From Streptomyces tardus (GTDB taxonomy: Bacteria > Actinomycetota > Actinomycetes > Streptomycetales > Streptomycetaceae): DNA of 64,000 nt. Where the stretch lies: assembly GCF_018101125.2 (NCBI RefSeq), contig NZ_JAELVF020000001.1, forward strand, positions 1,706,731 through 1,770,730, given 5' to 3'. The translations under genes and the position numbers were made by a program. The notes beneath the pieces were generated by a model, which was given only the letters and a program-made list of their open reading frames with translations, was not told the DNA's origin and did no database searches. Below, one piece after another: positions 8,939-17,612 of the stretch. Position 1 is the stretch's first letter, and each line of letters starts with the position of its first letter.

Positions 8939-10204
8939 ATGACTGAGCAAGAAACCCGTAGCCCAGACGCCTCCCAGGACGCCCCCGTCCTGCTCGTCGT
9001 CGGCAGCGGCCACCGCCCCTACCGCGAGTACATCCTGGCCGCTGTCTCGAAGCACTACCGGCTGTGGCTCCTGGACTCGGCCGAGGCGACCTGGCAGATG
9101 GCCCACTGCGCGGGTGCCACCAAGGTCGACACCCGGGACGCCGAGGCGGTGCGCGAGGCGGCTCTCTCCCTCGTGGACTTGCTGCCGGTGGTGGGCGTGT
9201 TCACCTACGACGAGTCGCAGGTCGTCTTCTGCGCGCGACTCGCGCAGAGCCTCGGGCTGCCCGGCAGCCCTCCGGAGACCATCAGCGCCTGCCGGGACAA
9301 GGCGACCACTCGTTCCCTGCTCGCCGCCGCGGGCGTACCCCAACCGGCTTCGCGCACGGTCGCCAGCGCCGAGGACGCGCTCGCGGCCGCCGACGAGATC
9401 GGCTACCCGGTGATCGTCAAGGCACGTGCCATGGCCGGCAGCGCCGGTGTCATCCGCGTCGAGCGCGCCGAGGACGTTGCCGCGGCCTTCGCCTCGGCGG
9501 ACGGCACCGACGCCCTGGGCCTGGCCCGTCACGAGGAGAACGTACTCGTGGAGGAGTTCCTCACGGGACCGGAGATCAGCATTGACGCGATCATCCACGA
9601 CGGGGTGGTCACGCCGACCGTCCTCGCCCGCAAACGACTGGGCCCCGAACCGTACTTCGTCGAAACCGGGCACGACGTCGATGCCGACGACCCGCTGCTC
9701 CACGACGAGGAACTCCTCGACCAGCTCCGGGAGATCCACCGCGCGCTGGGTTTCGTCCACGGCGCCACCCACTCCGAGTTCAAGCTCACCCCCAACGGCC
9801 CGCGGCTGGTGGAGGTCAACGCCCGCCTCGGCGGGGACCTGATCCCCTACCTCGGGCTGCTGGCCTCCGGCGCCGACCCCACGGTCGCCGCCGCCCATGT
9901 CGCGGCGGGCCACAAGCCCGACACCGCACCGGAGTTCCGCAAGGTCGCCTCGGTCCGCTTCCTGCCGCCCGAGGAGCGCTGTGAGGTCGTTGAGGTCCTC
10001 GTGCACGAGGACCGCTTCGGCCCGACGATCCGCGAGACGGCAGTCACCACCCGTCCCGGGTCGCGCCTGGCGCTCCCGCCCGACACGTTCCTGACCCGCT
10101 ACGCCCACATCGTGGCCGTCGGCGACGACAGGGCACAGGTCCTCGCCGACCTCGAAGAGCCCGAGCGGCTCATCGAGCTGCGGGCCCGCGCCCTGTCCGA
10201 CTGA
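8939..10204 (+). CDS. ATP-grasp ligase 1
   Basis: A 421-residue ATP-grasp enzyme, expected to join a carboxylate to an amine through an acyl-phosphate. It shows an N-terminal pre-ATP-grasp domain (LLVVGSGHRPYREYIL), CRDKATTRSLLAAAGVP, the ATP-binding strand YPVIVKARAMAGSAGV, VEEFLTGPEISID, and the metal-binding end LVEVNARLGGDLIPYL. This pattern is closest to L-amino acid ligases and carnosine-synthase-like proteins. The ATG at 8939 has AAAGGAA five bases upstream; the earlier in-frame ATG at 8903 has none. It heads the plus-strand biosynthetic operon. No such gene is part of the chloramphenicol pathway as I know it, so it probably adds an amino acid or amide to the product. Confidence 0.87.
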   Translation: MTEQETRSPDASQDAPVLLVVGSGHRPYREYILAAVSKHYRLWLLDSAEATWQMAHCAGATKVDTRDAEAVREAALSLVDLLPVVGVFTYDESQVVFCARLAQSLGLPGSPPETISACRDKATTRSLLAAAGVPQPASRTVASAEDALAAADEIGYPVIVKARAMAGSAGVIRVERAEDVAAAFASADGTDALGLARHEENVLVEEFLTGPEISIDAIIHDGVVTPTVLARKRLGPEPYFVETGHDVDADDPLLHDEELLDQLREIHRALGFVHGATHSEFKLTPNGPRLVEVNARLGGDLIPYLGLLASGADPTVAAAHVAAGHKPDTAPEFRKVASVRFLPPEERCEVVEVLVHEDRFGPTIRETAVTTRPGSRLALPPDTFLTRYAHIVAVGDDRAQVLADLEEPERLIELRARALSD

Positions 10205-10243
10205 CCACAGGCCGATCCCCCAACGAGAACAGGTCTCACGCTT

Positions 10244-11590
10244 ATGACCCATACGTCCGAGGGGCTGGGCGGCGCCCCGATGGACCTGGCCGGAGGACTT
10301 CCAGGAGTACGGCTGCACACCGGCGCTCTGCACGCGTCCACGAGCGACGCCGCGCTCACCTCCATGACGCTGCTCAACGAGATCGCCGGCCGGTTCCCGG
10401 ACGCCGTCTCCTTCGCAGCGGGCCGCCCGTACGAGGGCTTCTACGACGTGGCCGGGCTGGGTCGCCACCTGGACACGTTCGAGCGCCACCTCAGGGACGA
10501 AGTGGGCCTGGACCCCGAGGCCGTGCGGCGCACGTTCTTCCAGTACGGCCGTACCAAGGGGTTCATCCACCACCTGATCGCCCGGCATCTGGAGATCGAC
10601 GAACAGCTCACCGTCGAGGCCGAATCCGTGCTGGTGACCACCGGGTGCCAGGAGGCGATGGTCCTGGTGCTCAGAGCCCTGCGCACCGATGCCCGCGACG
10701 TGGTCTTCGCGGCCTACCCGGCGTACGTCGGCTTCCTCGGCGCGACCCGGCTGGTCGACATGCCGGTCAGATCCGTGCGGGAGGGGCCCGACGGCATCGA
10801 CGTGGCGGACCTGGAGGGCAAGATCCAGCAGGCCCGTGCCGAAGGGCTGCGCCCGCGCGCCTGCTACGTGGTTCCCGACTTCGCGAACCCCAGCGGCGCC
10901 ACCATGCCGGCGGCCGACCGCCGCAGACTGCTCGATCTGGCCGAGCGGGAGAACGTCCTCCTCCTCGAGGACAACCCGTACTCGCTGTTCCATCCAGGAG
11001 GGGAGCGGCTGCCCACACTCAAGTCGCTCGACACCGGTCAACGCGTCGTCTACTTCGGTTCGTTCGCGAAGACCGCCTTCGCCGGGGCACGCGTGGGATA
11101 CGTGGTGGCGGACCAGTCCGTGGTCGACGGCGGCCTGTTCGCCGACGAGCTCGCCAAGCTCAAGAGCATGCTGACGCTCAACACCTCCTCGGTCGCCCAG
11201 GCGGTCATCGGCGGGATCCTGCTGGAGAACGGCTGCAGCATGGAGCGCGCCACCGTACGGGAGGCGCAGGTCTACCGGGGAAATCTGCGAGCCGTGCTCA
11301 CCGCGCTGGAGGAGCAGTTCGGCGCCGGCTCCCCGATGGCCGGCTCAGGGGTCTCGTGGAACACCCCGAGGGGCGGCATGTTCGCCGTCGTCACCCTGCC
11401 CTTCCGCGCGGACGACGCCATGCTCGAGTACTCCGCGAGCCGCTTCGGCGTGCTGTGGACGCCCATGCACCACTTCTACGCGGGCGACGGCGGGTTCCAT
11501 CAGATCCGGCTCTCCTTCAGCGTTCTGACGCCCGAACAGATTCGTCTCGGTATCGACCGCCTCGCCGCGCTCGTCGCCGACCACACCTAA
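10244..11590 (+). CDS. PLP-dependent class I/II aminotransferase-like enzyme
   Basis: A 448-residue fold-type I PLP enzyme. The PLP Lys is K276 in YFGSFAKTAFAGARVGYV, with D243 in LEDNPYS and N215 in DFANPSGATMP; the N-terminal SFAAGRPYEGFY resembles the lysine/2-aminoadipate aminotransferase group (LysN, and the catalytic domain of MocR regulators, but without the DNA-binding part). It could supply a non-standard amino acid by transamination. Related folds also include arginine hydroxylases of the MppP type, so oxidase chemistry is possible. It starts 39 bases after ATP-grasp 1 and is followed closely by a leader ORF and an amino-acid permease; together these suggest a unit for making, importing or exporting an amino-acid building block. 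Confidence 0.85.
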   Translation: MTHTSEGLGGAPMDLAGGLPGVRLHTGALHASTSDAALTSMTLLNEIAGRFPDAVSFAAGRPYEGFYDVAGLGRHLDTFERHLRDEVGLDPEAVRRTFFQYGRTKGFIHHLIARHLEIDEQLTVEAESVLVTTGCQEAMVLVLRALRTDARDVVFAAYPAYVGFLGATRLVDMPVRSVREGPDGIDVADLEGKIQQARAEGLRPRACYVVPDFANPSGATMPAADRRRLLDLAERENVLLLEDNPYSLFHPGGERLPTLKSLDTGQRVVYFGSFAKTAFAGARVGYVVADQSVVDGGLFADELAKLKSMLTLNTSSVAQAVIGGILLENGCSMERATVREAQVYRGNLRAVLTALEEQFGAGSPMAGSGVSWNTPRGGMFAVVTLPFRADDAMLEYSASRFGVLWTPMHHFYAGDGGFHQIRLSFSVLTPEQIRLGIDRLAALVADHT

Positions 11591-11612
11591 TCCCAAGGGG
11601 GACTCGATCGAG

Positions 11613-11681
11613 ATGGAGACCACAACTCCGCGACTGTACGGGCCCGTTGCCCGGACGATATGCCGCGCGGTGATCACGTGA
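11613..11681 (+). CDS. Possible 22-residue upstream ORF coupled to the permease
   Basis: ATG at 11613 follows aaggggg by 11 bases. The frame runs 22 codons to a TGA at 11679-11681. That TGA overlaps a GTG (11678) in the permease frame as GTGA, the same overlap used twice later in the cluster. The peptide begins METTTPRLYG and has no recognised domain. It may only serve to couple translation of the permease; it may also be chance. Confidence 0.35.
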   Translation: METTTPRLYGPVARTICRAVIT

Positions 11682-13258
11682 CGATCACCGCTGAGCCGGC
11701 CGCGTCGTCGAAACCGGGACAGGACCACAAGCTCCGCCGCGAGCTGGGTTTCTGGAGCCTGACCGGAATCGCGTTCGGCGGGATCATAGGCTCCGGCTGG
11801 CTGTTCGGTGCCTTCTACGGCGCCGCGGCGGCGGGACCCGCAGCCGTTCTCTCATGGATCATCGCCGGCGCGGCGCTCACGCTGGTCGCGCTGGTCCTCA
11901 TCGAACTGGGCGCGGGCACACCGGAGTCGGGCGGCATGGTGCGCTGGCCGATGCTGGCCAACGGCCCGTTGGCGGGCACCCTTGTCGGTTGGGCCATGCT
12001 CCTCGCCGTGGCCAACTCGATGGCGGCCCAGGCTTCCGCGATCGTGCAGTACGCGGACCGCTACCTTCCGGGCCTGTACGTCGACGACGCCCTGTCGGCA
12101 TCGGGCAAGGCCGCCGGTGCCGCGCTGCTGTTCGTCCTGGTCGTGCTGAACTGGTTCGGGGTCAAGCTGTTCGCGCGCCTGAACTTCGCCGTCACCGTGA
12201 TCAAGGTGCTCGTCCCGGTCGTCACCGTGGTGGCGCTGCTGCTCGCCAGCTTCAATCCCGGCAACGTCTCCGCGGGCGGCGGATTCGCCCCGTACGGCTG
12301 GTCGGCCCCGCTGACCGCGATCGCCGGCGCGGGCATCATCTACGCCCTCAACGGCTTCGCGACACCGATCGAGCTGTCCGGCGAGGCACGCAACCCGCGT
12401 CGGGACATCCCCCGCGCGGTGATGACCGCCATCGTGCTCTCCGTCCTCCTGAACGTCGTGCTGCAGATCGCCTTCGTGCTCGCGGTGCCGGAAGGCAGCC
12501 TGGCCGGGGGATGGGCCGGGCTCAACTTCTCCTCGCCCTTCGGCGAGCTCGCCCTGCTGCTCAACCTGGGCTGGCTGGCGACTCTGATCTACGCCAACGC
12601 CGTGTTCTCGCCGTCGGGCTCGACGTACGTGATCGTCGCGACCGGCAGCCGCGAGACGTACGGGGTGGCCAAGAACAGGGCCCTACCGCGCCGGTTCGCC
12701 GCCGTGGACGACCACGCGGGTGTTCCGAGGAACGCGATAGCGCTGAACTTCGCACTCAGCATGGTCTGTCTGCTCCCCGCCAGCCGGTGGCAGGAGATCA
12801 TCGGCGTCGTCGGCGTGCTCGCCCTGCTCACCTACTGCCTGTGCACCGTGGCCGCGGGCACCTTCCGCCTTGCCGCTCCCGAACGGCTCGCGGGCTGGAT
12901 CCGTGGACTCCACTGGATCGCGCCGGCCGGGTTCATCGTCGGCTCGGAGCTGGTCTACTGGTCCTCCTGGCAGACCCTGCGCACGGCACTTCCGGTGCTC
13001 CTGGCCACCGTGCTCCTGTTCGTCGCGCTGCGCCGCCGCGAGTACGACCTCGCGGCCGAACTGCGCACGGGCGCCTGGCTGCTCGTCTTCCTGGGGTGGC
13101 AGCTGGTCCTGTCGGGCCTCGGCACCTTCGGCGGCAGCGGTGTGATCCCCGCGCCGTGGGACACCGTCGCCGTGGCCCTGTGCGGCCTGCTCACCTATTA
13201 CTGGGGTGTGCGCTCCGGTACGGCGTACCTGCGCCGTCGCTCCTCGGAACACCTCTGA
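11678..13258 (+). CDS. APC-family amino-acid permease
   Basis: An integral membrane transporter of about 526 residues with some 12 predicted helices. The first helix shows the APC signature GFWSLTGIAFGGIIGSGWLF, with the unwound Gly-rich turn where amino acids bind. FATPIELSGEARNPRRDIPR sits in the sixth-helix and following-loop region. Members move amino acids or polyamines across the membrane by proton symport or exchange. I prefer the GTG at 11678, which overlaps the stop of a short upstream frame. An ATG at 11660 would add six residues; neither has a good Shine-Dalgarno sequence. It follows the PLP enzyme and ends in a strong hairpin, closing the first plus-strand unit. It might take up a precursor or export a small product. 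Confidence 0.88.
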   Translation: MTITAEPAASSKPGQDHKLRRELGFWSLTGIAFGGIIGSGWLFGAFYGAAAAGPAAVLSWIIAGAALTLVALVLIELGAGTPESGGMVRWPMLANGPLAGTLVGWAMLLAVANSMAAQASAIVQYADRYLPGLYVDDALSASGKAAGAALLFVLVVLNWFGVKLFARLNFAVTVIKVLVPVVTVVALLLASFNPGNVSAGGGFAPYGWSAPLTAIAGAGIIYALNGFATPIELSGEARNPRRDIPRAVMTAIVLSVLLNVVLQIAFVLAVPEGSLAGGWAGLNFSSPFGELALLLNLGWLATLIYANAVFSPSGSTYVIVATGSRETYGVAKNRALPRRFAAVDDHAGVPRNAIALNFALSMVCLLPASRWQEIIGVVGVLALLTYCLCTVAAGTFRLAAPERLAGWIRGLHWIAPAGFIVGSELVYWSSWQTLRTALPVLLATVLLFVALRRREYDLAAELRTGAWLLVFLGWQLVLSGLGTFGGSGVIPAPWDTVAVALCGLLTYYWGVRSGTAYLRRRSSEHL

Positions 13259-13286
13259 TGGACATCAGGATCCGGTAGCCGGGCCT

Positions 13287-13320
13287 GACGCCGCGGCGGC
13301 GATCCGGCCGCCGCGGCGTC
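13287..13320 (+). terminator. Hairpin terminator after the permease
   Basis: Perfect 14-bp arms (gacgccgcggcggc and complement) with a 6-base loop gatccg, 28 bases after the permease stop. There is no T-run, as is common in Streptomyces. It separates the ATP-grasp/PLP/permease unit from the NRPS unit. Confidence 0.75.
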
Positions 13321-13363
13321 ACCACCTGCTCCTCCAGGCTTGTGAGGGCCTTGATGTCTGTGC

Positions 13364-13392
13364 GTTCAAGTGAGGCGTTTCCGCGGTTGTAC
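13364..13392. promoter_or_regulatory. StrR/CmlR-type operator upstream of the NRPS operon
   Basis: gttcaagtg, 11 bases, cggttgtac. The left half matches 7 of 9 bases of the StrR half-site I recall (gttcgactg) and 8 of 9 of the left half at 8680. The right half matches 6 of 9. It sits 145 bases before the condensation-like gene in an otherwise empty region. Confidence 0.55.
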
Positions 13393-13536
13393 ACGTTCAC
13401 CGGCAGAGCACGCCGCCTGCATTTGTACACACTTGAGAAACACGGCTCCTATCGACAAACTCCAAGCTGCCGGCCCGAATTCGCGAGAACGCCGCGTCCT
13501 GCCACACGTGCCCCCATTCGAGAGAACTGAGCGCTG

Positions 13537-14700
13537 ATGTCCGGCCTTTCCCTGCGTCCCGACGCACTCAGTGTGCGGGGCCTCTTCAGCTTCCTCCGCG
13601 ACCTGGACCTGGACTGCGACATCAACCCCTGCGCCGCCTGGATCGGCGCGCTCGACGCGGACCGCGTCGGAGCCCCGGCCGGTGTCGTGGCCTTCCTCCG
13701 CGAGTTCGGGCTGACGCAGGCCCTGGCGCACCTCCTCGATATCGACGAGACCGATGTGGCCGCGACCTGCGTCGTGCACGAGACCCCCATGGACGGCGAA
13801 CCCGACCAGCTCGCGGAGCCGATGTCGGCGTACCACAACAGCCGTCCGCTGCGACTCGACGAGGCGGTGCACGTCGCGTGCTGGCCCCGTGCGGACGGCG
13901 AGCACGTTGTCTTCGTCAAACTGAATCACCTGGTCGTCGACCTCGGCGACGCGGTGGCGACCCTCGCCGCCGTGCGAGCCCATCTGAAGGGCACAGCGGT
14001 CCGCCGCGTCGGCGCCCGCTACCGGGGCCACGCGGCGCTGGTCGCCAGGTATGCGGCCCTGAATCCCGCCGATCCCGCGCTGGTGGAGAAGGGGCTCGGT
14101 GAGATGCCGGTCCCTGGGCGCAAGGGAATTCCGATGATCTCGGAATCGAGCGAGCAGTGGCTGCCGCTGCGCAGGGGCAGCTCTTTCGACGATCTCCTCA
14201 GCGCCGTCACCGCTGCGGTGCTGCGGACCATCGGCGGGGGCCTTGTGCTCCAATATCCGACCTCGCGCTGGGAATTCGCGCGCAAGGGCGGGTACTTCGT
14301 CGAGATCAAACCCCTAGTGGTGCGCGGCGAGTCGGCGGCGGACTACACCCCCGAGTACTTCCTGCGGACGCGGAACCACTACGACTCTCTCGGCCGGTTC
14401 TCCCTGTCCGACCTCACCTCGTTCGGCGCCGAACTCGCCCGTGCCCGCATGCCACGCATCGTGGTGTCGGACACGACGCTGATGCGCCCCGAGCCGAGGC
14501 TCTGGCGCTGGATCCCCCTCAGCAGCGCCCGGGTCTTCGAGGACGTGAAGTTCCTGGCAGACCGGTCGATGCCCGGCCCGCCACTGCTGCGGCTGCAGTA
14601 CAAGAGCAGGTTCCTGCCGCCCGATGCCGTCACGAGCATCCTCGACGACCTCCGGGAACGGATCGGAGCCGACAGCACACCCGACGGGTCCGCCCGATGA
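13537..14700 (+). CDS. Free-standing condensation-domain-like acyltransferase
   Basis: A 387-residue protein that reads like a diverged nonribosomal-peptide condensation domain. The core HHxxxDG motif appears as NHLVVDLG at residues 130-137: the second His (H131) and the Asp (D135) remain, the first His is Asn and the Gly is displaced. A second half-domain follows, with a floor-loop-like region near FDDLLSAVTAAVLR. The usual length is about 430-450, so it is short. It immediately precedes the NRPS gene. A stand-alone C protein next to an A-T-R synthetase would be a natural candidate for acylating the aminoacyl chain with the acyl group from the ACP. Weak homology means an inactive or unrelated fold cannot be excluded. 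Confidence 0.6.
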   Translation: MSGLSLRPDALSVRGLFSFLRDLDLDCDINPCAAWIGALDADRVGAPAGVVAFLREFGLTQALAHLLDIDETDVAATCVVHETPMDGEPDQLAEPMSAYHNSRPLRLDEAVHVACWPRADGEHVVFVKLNHLVVDLGDAVATLAAVRAHLKGTAVRRVGARYRGHAALVARYAALNPADPALVEKGLGEMPVPGRKGIPMISESSEQWLPLRRGSSFDDLLSAVTAAVLRTIGGGLVLQYPTSRWEFARKGGYFVEIKPLVVRGESAADYTPEYFLRTRNHYDSLGRFSLSDLTSFGAELARARMPRIVVSDTTLMRPEPRLWRWIPLSSARVFEDVKFLADRSMPGPPLLRLQYKSRFLPPDAVTSILDDLRERIGADSTPDGSAR

Positions 14701-14792
14701 CCGGCCGCCCCTGACCTCGCCCGTTCCCCACGTCACGCGTACTTCCCCACGGCCGGTTCCACTGGTCAGCAACTCGAAAGAGGGTGTTCTTC

Positions 14793-17609
14793 GTGGATCT
14801 GCCTGCGCTCGTCGCACACCACCTCGGGCAGAACGACGGCCTGGTGGCTCTGGAATCCGGCGCGCGAACCTGGTCGTACGCCGACCTCGCCGAGGCCACC
14901 AGGGCTCGCGCGGCGCAGCTGCGCCGACTCTGCCCGGACGGCGGCCGGGTCGTCGTCGTGGGCGAACACACCGCCGACGCGCTGATCTGGACGCTGTCCG
15001 TGATGCGTTCGGGACTCGTCTACACCCCGCTCAATCCCGGCCTGCCTGCCGAGCGAATACGGCAGGCGGTCCGGGTGGCGGCGCCGCGGCTCGTGGTCTG
15101 TTGTACGGCCGAGTCGCTCGATGCTCTGGGTACGGACAGCGCGGCGGAGCGGGTGCTGCCCGCCGACGACGTCATGCGGGCCGCCGCCGAGCCCGTGCCG
15201 GACGGTGCCGGGGAGGTGCCCGAGGCAGTGCCCGAGGTGTGGCCCGCAGAGGAGGTGGCGTACTCGATCTTCACGTCAGGATCCACCGGTGTGCCCAAGC
15301 TGGTGAACGTCGGCCATGCCGGGATTGAGAACCTCTGCCGCGCCCAGACCCGCCTCTTCGGGGTGAAGCCCGGCCATCGCAAGCTGCAGTTCTCCTCCCT
15401 GTCGTTCGACGCCTCCGTCGCCGAGATCCTCGTGGCGATCCACGCGGGCGCCCGGCTCGTCGTGCCGGCCGGGGACGGCGGCGGCTCCTGGCTCAGCGCG
15501 GTCGGCCACCACCTGCGGGAGAACGGCTGCGACATCATCACGTTGCCCCCTTCGGTGTACGCGCGTCTCGACGACGAGGCGCGCAAGTCGATCGGCACGG
15601 TCGTCTTCGCCGGGGAGGCCCTGACCGAGGCGGAGTTCCGCGCGGCCGCCCGTCACAGCCGGGTGCTGAACGCCTACGGCCCCTCCGAGGGCACGGTCTG
15701 CTTCAGCGTCGCCGAGCCGTCCCGCTTCACGGCCTCCATCGGCCGGCCCATTGACGGCTACACAGCCAAGGTCCACGACTCCGAGCGAGGCACCTACTCC
15801 GACGCGGGACGCGGCGAACTCGTCCTGGTCGGCCCCGGGGTGGCACTCGGCTACGAAGGGCAGCCCGCCGGCGGCGCCGGCCCTTTCGTCACGGTCGGCG
15901 GCGACACCGCTTACCACACCGGTGACGAAGTCGAGCTGCGCAGCGGCGAGTTGTTCTACCTGGGCAGACTGGACGAGCAGATCAAACGCCTCGGCCACCG
16001 GATCGGTCTGACCGATCTCGGCGGCTGGCTCGCGCAGTTGATGGACACCTCGGTCGTGCTGCTGACCGACGGCACTTCGCTGATCATGGCCCACACCGCG
16101 AAGGACCGGCCCGAGAACGAACTGAGGCAGTGGCTGCGCGACCTGCTGCCACCGTGGGAGATGCCGGACGTGCTGCTCTCGCTGCCCGAACTCCCACTCA
16201 CCACCAGCGGAAAGACGGACAAGGCGGCACTGCGGGCCCTCGCCCGCGAGCCCCGTCAGTCGGCACAGGCGGACGGGGCGCGCAGTGGGGCGGGTGCCTC
16301 GGAGCCCGGCGTCCGCGACGACTGGGAGGTCGTCCGCACCATCGTGGAACGCATCGTGGGCGCTGCTGTGGAGCCCGCCGTCTCGATCTTCGACGCGGGT
16401 GCGGACTCCCTCGCACTGGTGCGGATCCAGGTGGAGCTGAACGAGATCTACGGCGAGGAGCCCGTCCAGACCGTCTTCGACCTGCTCAACTACGACTTCA
16501 CCATCGAGGGATTCGTGACCGGTCTGCGGGGCCTGCCCGGTGCGCAGACCTCACCCGAGCGACAGGTGTTCGACGAGGTGGCCGGGGAGCTCGCCGGGCT
16601 TCCGGCGGCTCTCGCCGCCCTGCGCCCCGCGCCGGAGAGCGGAGCGGCCCGCCGCGACGCCATCACCGTCACGGGGGCCGGCGGCTTCATCGGCGGGCAC
16701 GTCCTGGACCGGCTCATCGGCGGCGGCCAGGAGATCACCGTGGTCACCACGAGCGACCCGCGGCGCCTTGTGTCACGGCACTGCGAGCGCTTCGGGAGGA
16801 ACCCCGAGGAGCTGTCGCAGATCGAGTTCCTCGGCTACGACGACGTCGAGACGCTCGCCGAGGACGCGAGCGGTTCGGACACCGTCCGGTGGGGCGCGGT
16901 CGTGCACTGCGGCTACGACGTCAACCATCTGCTGCCGTTGGAGCACCAGTTGAGCGGCAGTGTCGCCACGACCGCCGCGCTGGTGCGCGCGGCGGCGGCA
17001 CTGGACGCGCCGCGCTTCGTATTCCTCTCCGCCGCCTCGGTCGGCCCGGACTTCGTGCCGCTCACCCAGGAGGCGCTGGCCGCGGTCGACGACCCGTACT
17101 CGCAGTCGAAGTTCGTCGCCGAGGCGTACATCACGGCGCTGGAAGGCGTGGGCTGCGGTGTCGACCTGGTGCGCGGCGGGCTCGTGTACGGACACAACGC
17201 CCGGGAGGGCGAGTTCCTCGACCGGGACGTGTTCGCGCAGATGCTGCGGCTCTCGCTGCAACAGGGCACGCTGCCACGGCTCGACGGCCTCGTCCCGATC
17301 TGCCACGTCTCCGACGTGGTGGACGCTCTGCTGACCGCGGCGGCATCGGACGGCACGGGCGTCCGGTCCGTACTCGTGAGCCGCACCTACGACCAACGCG
17401 ACCTGCTGGACGAACTCGGTCTCGACGACAGCGCGTTGGTGAGTCCCCAGGAGTGGCTCAGCACCGTGACGGAGGCCGACACCGCCGATCTCCGCATCCT
17501 GGCGGCGCTCCGGCGGCAGCTGGGCGCGGCAGCGGGCTGGACCCAACCGGCCCGCAGTACGGATCGCGCGATCATTCGGGAACTCCGGCAGACCTATCTG
17601 GGAGCGTAG
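14793..17609 (+). CDS. A-T-R nonribosomal peptide synthetase (CmlP-like)
   Basis: A 938-residue module. The adenylation domain (about 1-480) shows IFTSGSTGVPK, SFDASVAEIL, NAYGPSEGT, YHTGDEVE and GRLDEQIKRLGHRI. The thiolation domain has DAGADSLALVRI, with Ser539 for phosphopantetheine. The terminal reductase (about 625-938) is an extended SDR with TGAGGFIGG from 627 and the pair Y769/K773, and should release the product as an aldehyde or alcohol. Aligned by eye with GrsA, the pocket reads D-A-A-T-V-A-A-V-C-(K). This is the Phe code with Trp239 replaced by Ala, which points to an aromatic acid with room for a para substituent. Start: GTG at 14793, nine bases after GAAAGAGG. There is no condensation domain in the protein; the preceding gene may supply it. 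CmlP of chloramphenicol also ends in a reductase, as I recall. Confidence 0.93.
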   Translation: MDLPALVAHHLGQNDGLVALESGARTWSYADLAEATRARAAQLRRLCPDGGRVVVVGEHTADALIWTLSVMRSGLVYTPLNPGLPAERIRQAVRVAAPRLVVCCTAESLDALGTDSAAERVLPADDVMRAAAEPVPDGAGEVPEAVPEVWPAEEVAYSIFTSGSTGVPKLVNVGHAGIENLCRAQTRLFGVKPGHRKLQFSSLSFDASVAEILVAIHAGARLVVPAGDGGGSWLSAVGHHLRENGCDIITLPPSVYARLDDEARKSIGTVVFAGEALTEAEFRAAARHSRVLNAYGPSEGTVCFSVAEPSRFTASIGRPIDGYTAKVHDSERGTYSDAGRGELVLVGPGVALGYEGQPAGGAGPFVTVGGDTAYHTGDEVELRSGELFYLGRLDEQIKRLGHRIGLTDLGGWLAQLMDTSVVLLTDGTSLIMAHTAKDRPENELRQWLRDLLPPWEMPDVLLSLPELPLTTSGKTDKAALRALAREPRQSAQADGARSGAGASEPGVRDDWEVVRTIVERIVGAAVEPAVSIFDAGADSLALVRIQVELNEIYGEEPVQTVFDLLNYDFTIEGFVTGLRGLPGAQTSPERQVFDEVAGELAGLPAALAALRPAPESGAARRDAITVTGAGGFIGGHVLDRLIGGGQEITVVTTSDPRRLVSRHCERFGRNPEELSQIEFLGYDDVETLAEDASGSDTVRWGAVVHCGYDVNHLLPLEHQLSGSVATTAALVRAAAALDAPRFVFLSAASVGPDFVPLTQEALAAVDDPYSQSKFVAEAYITALEGVGCGVDLVRGGLVYGHNAREGEFLDRDVFAQMLRLSLQQGTLPRLDGLVPICHVSDVVDALLTAAASDGTGVRSVLVSRTYDQRDLLDELGLDDSALVSPQEWLSTVTEADTADLRILAALRRQLGAAAGWTQPARSTDRAIIRELRQTYLGA

Positions 17610-17612
17610 TTG

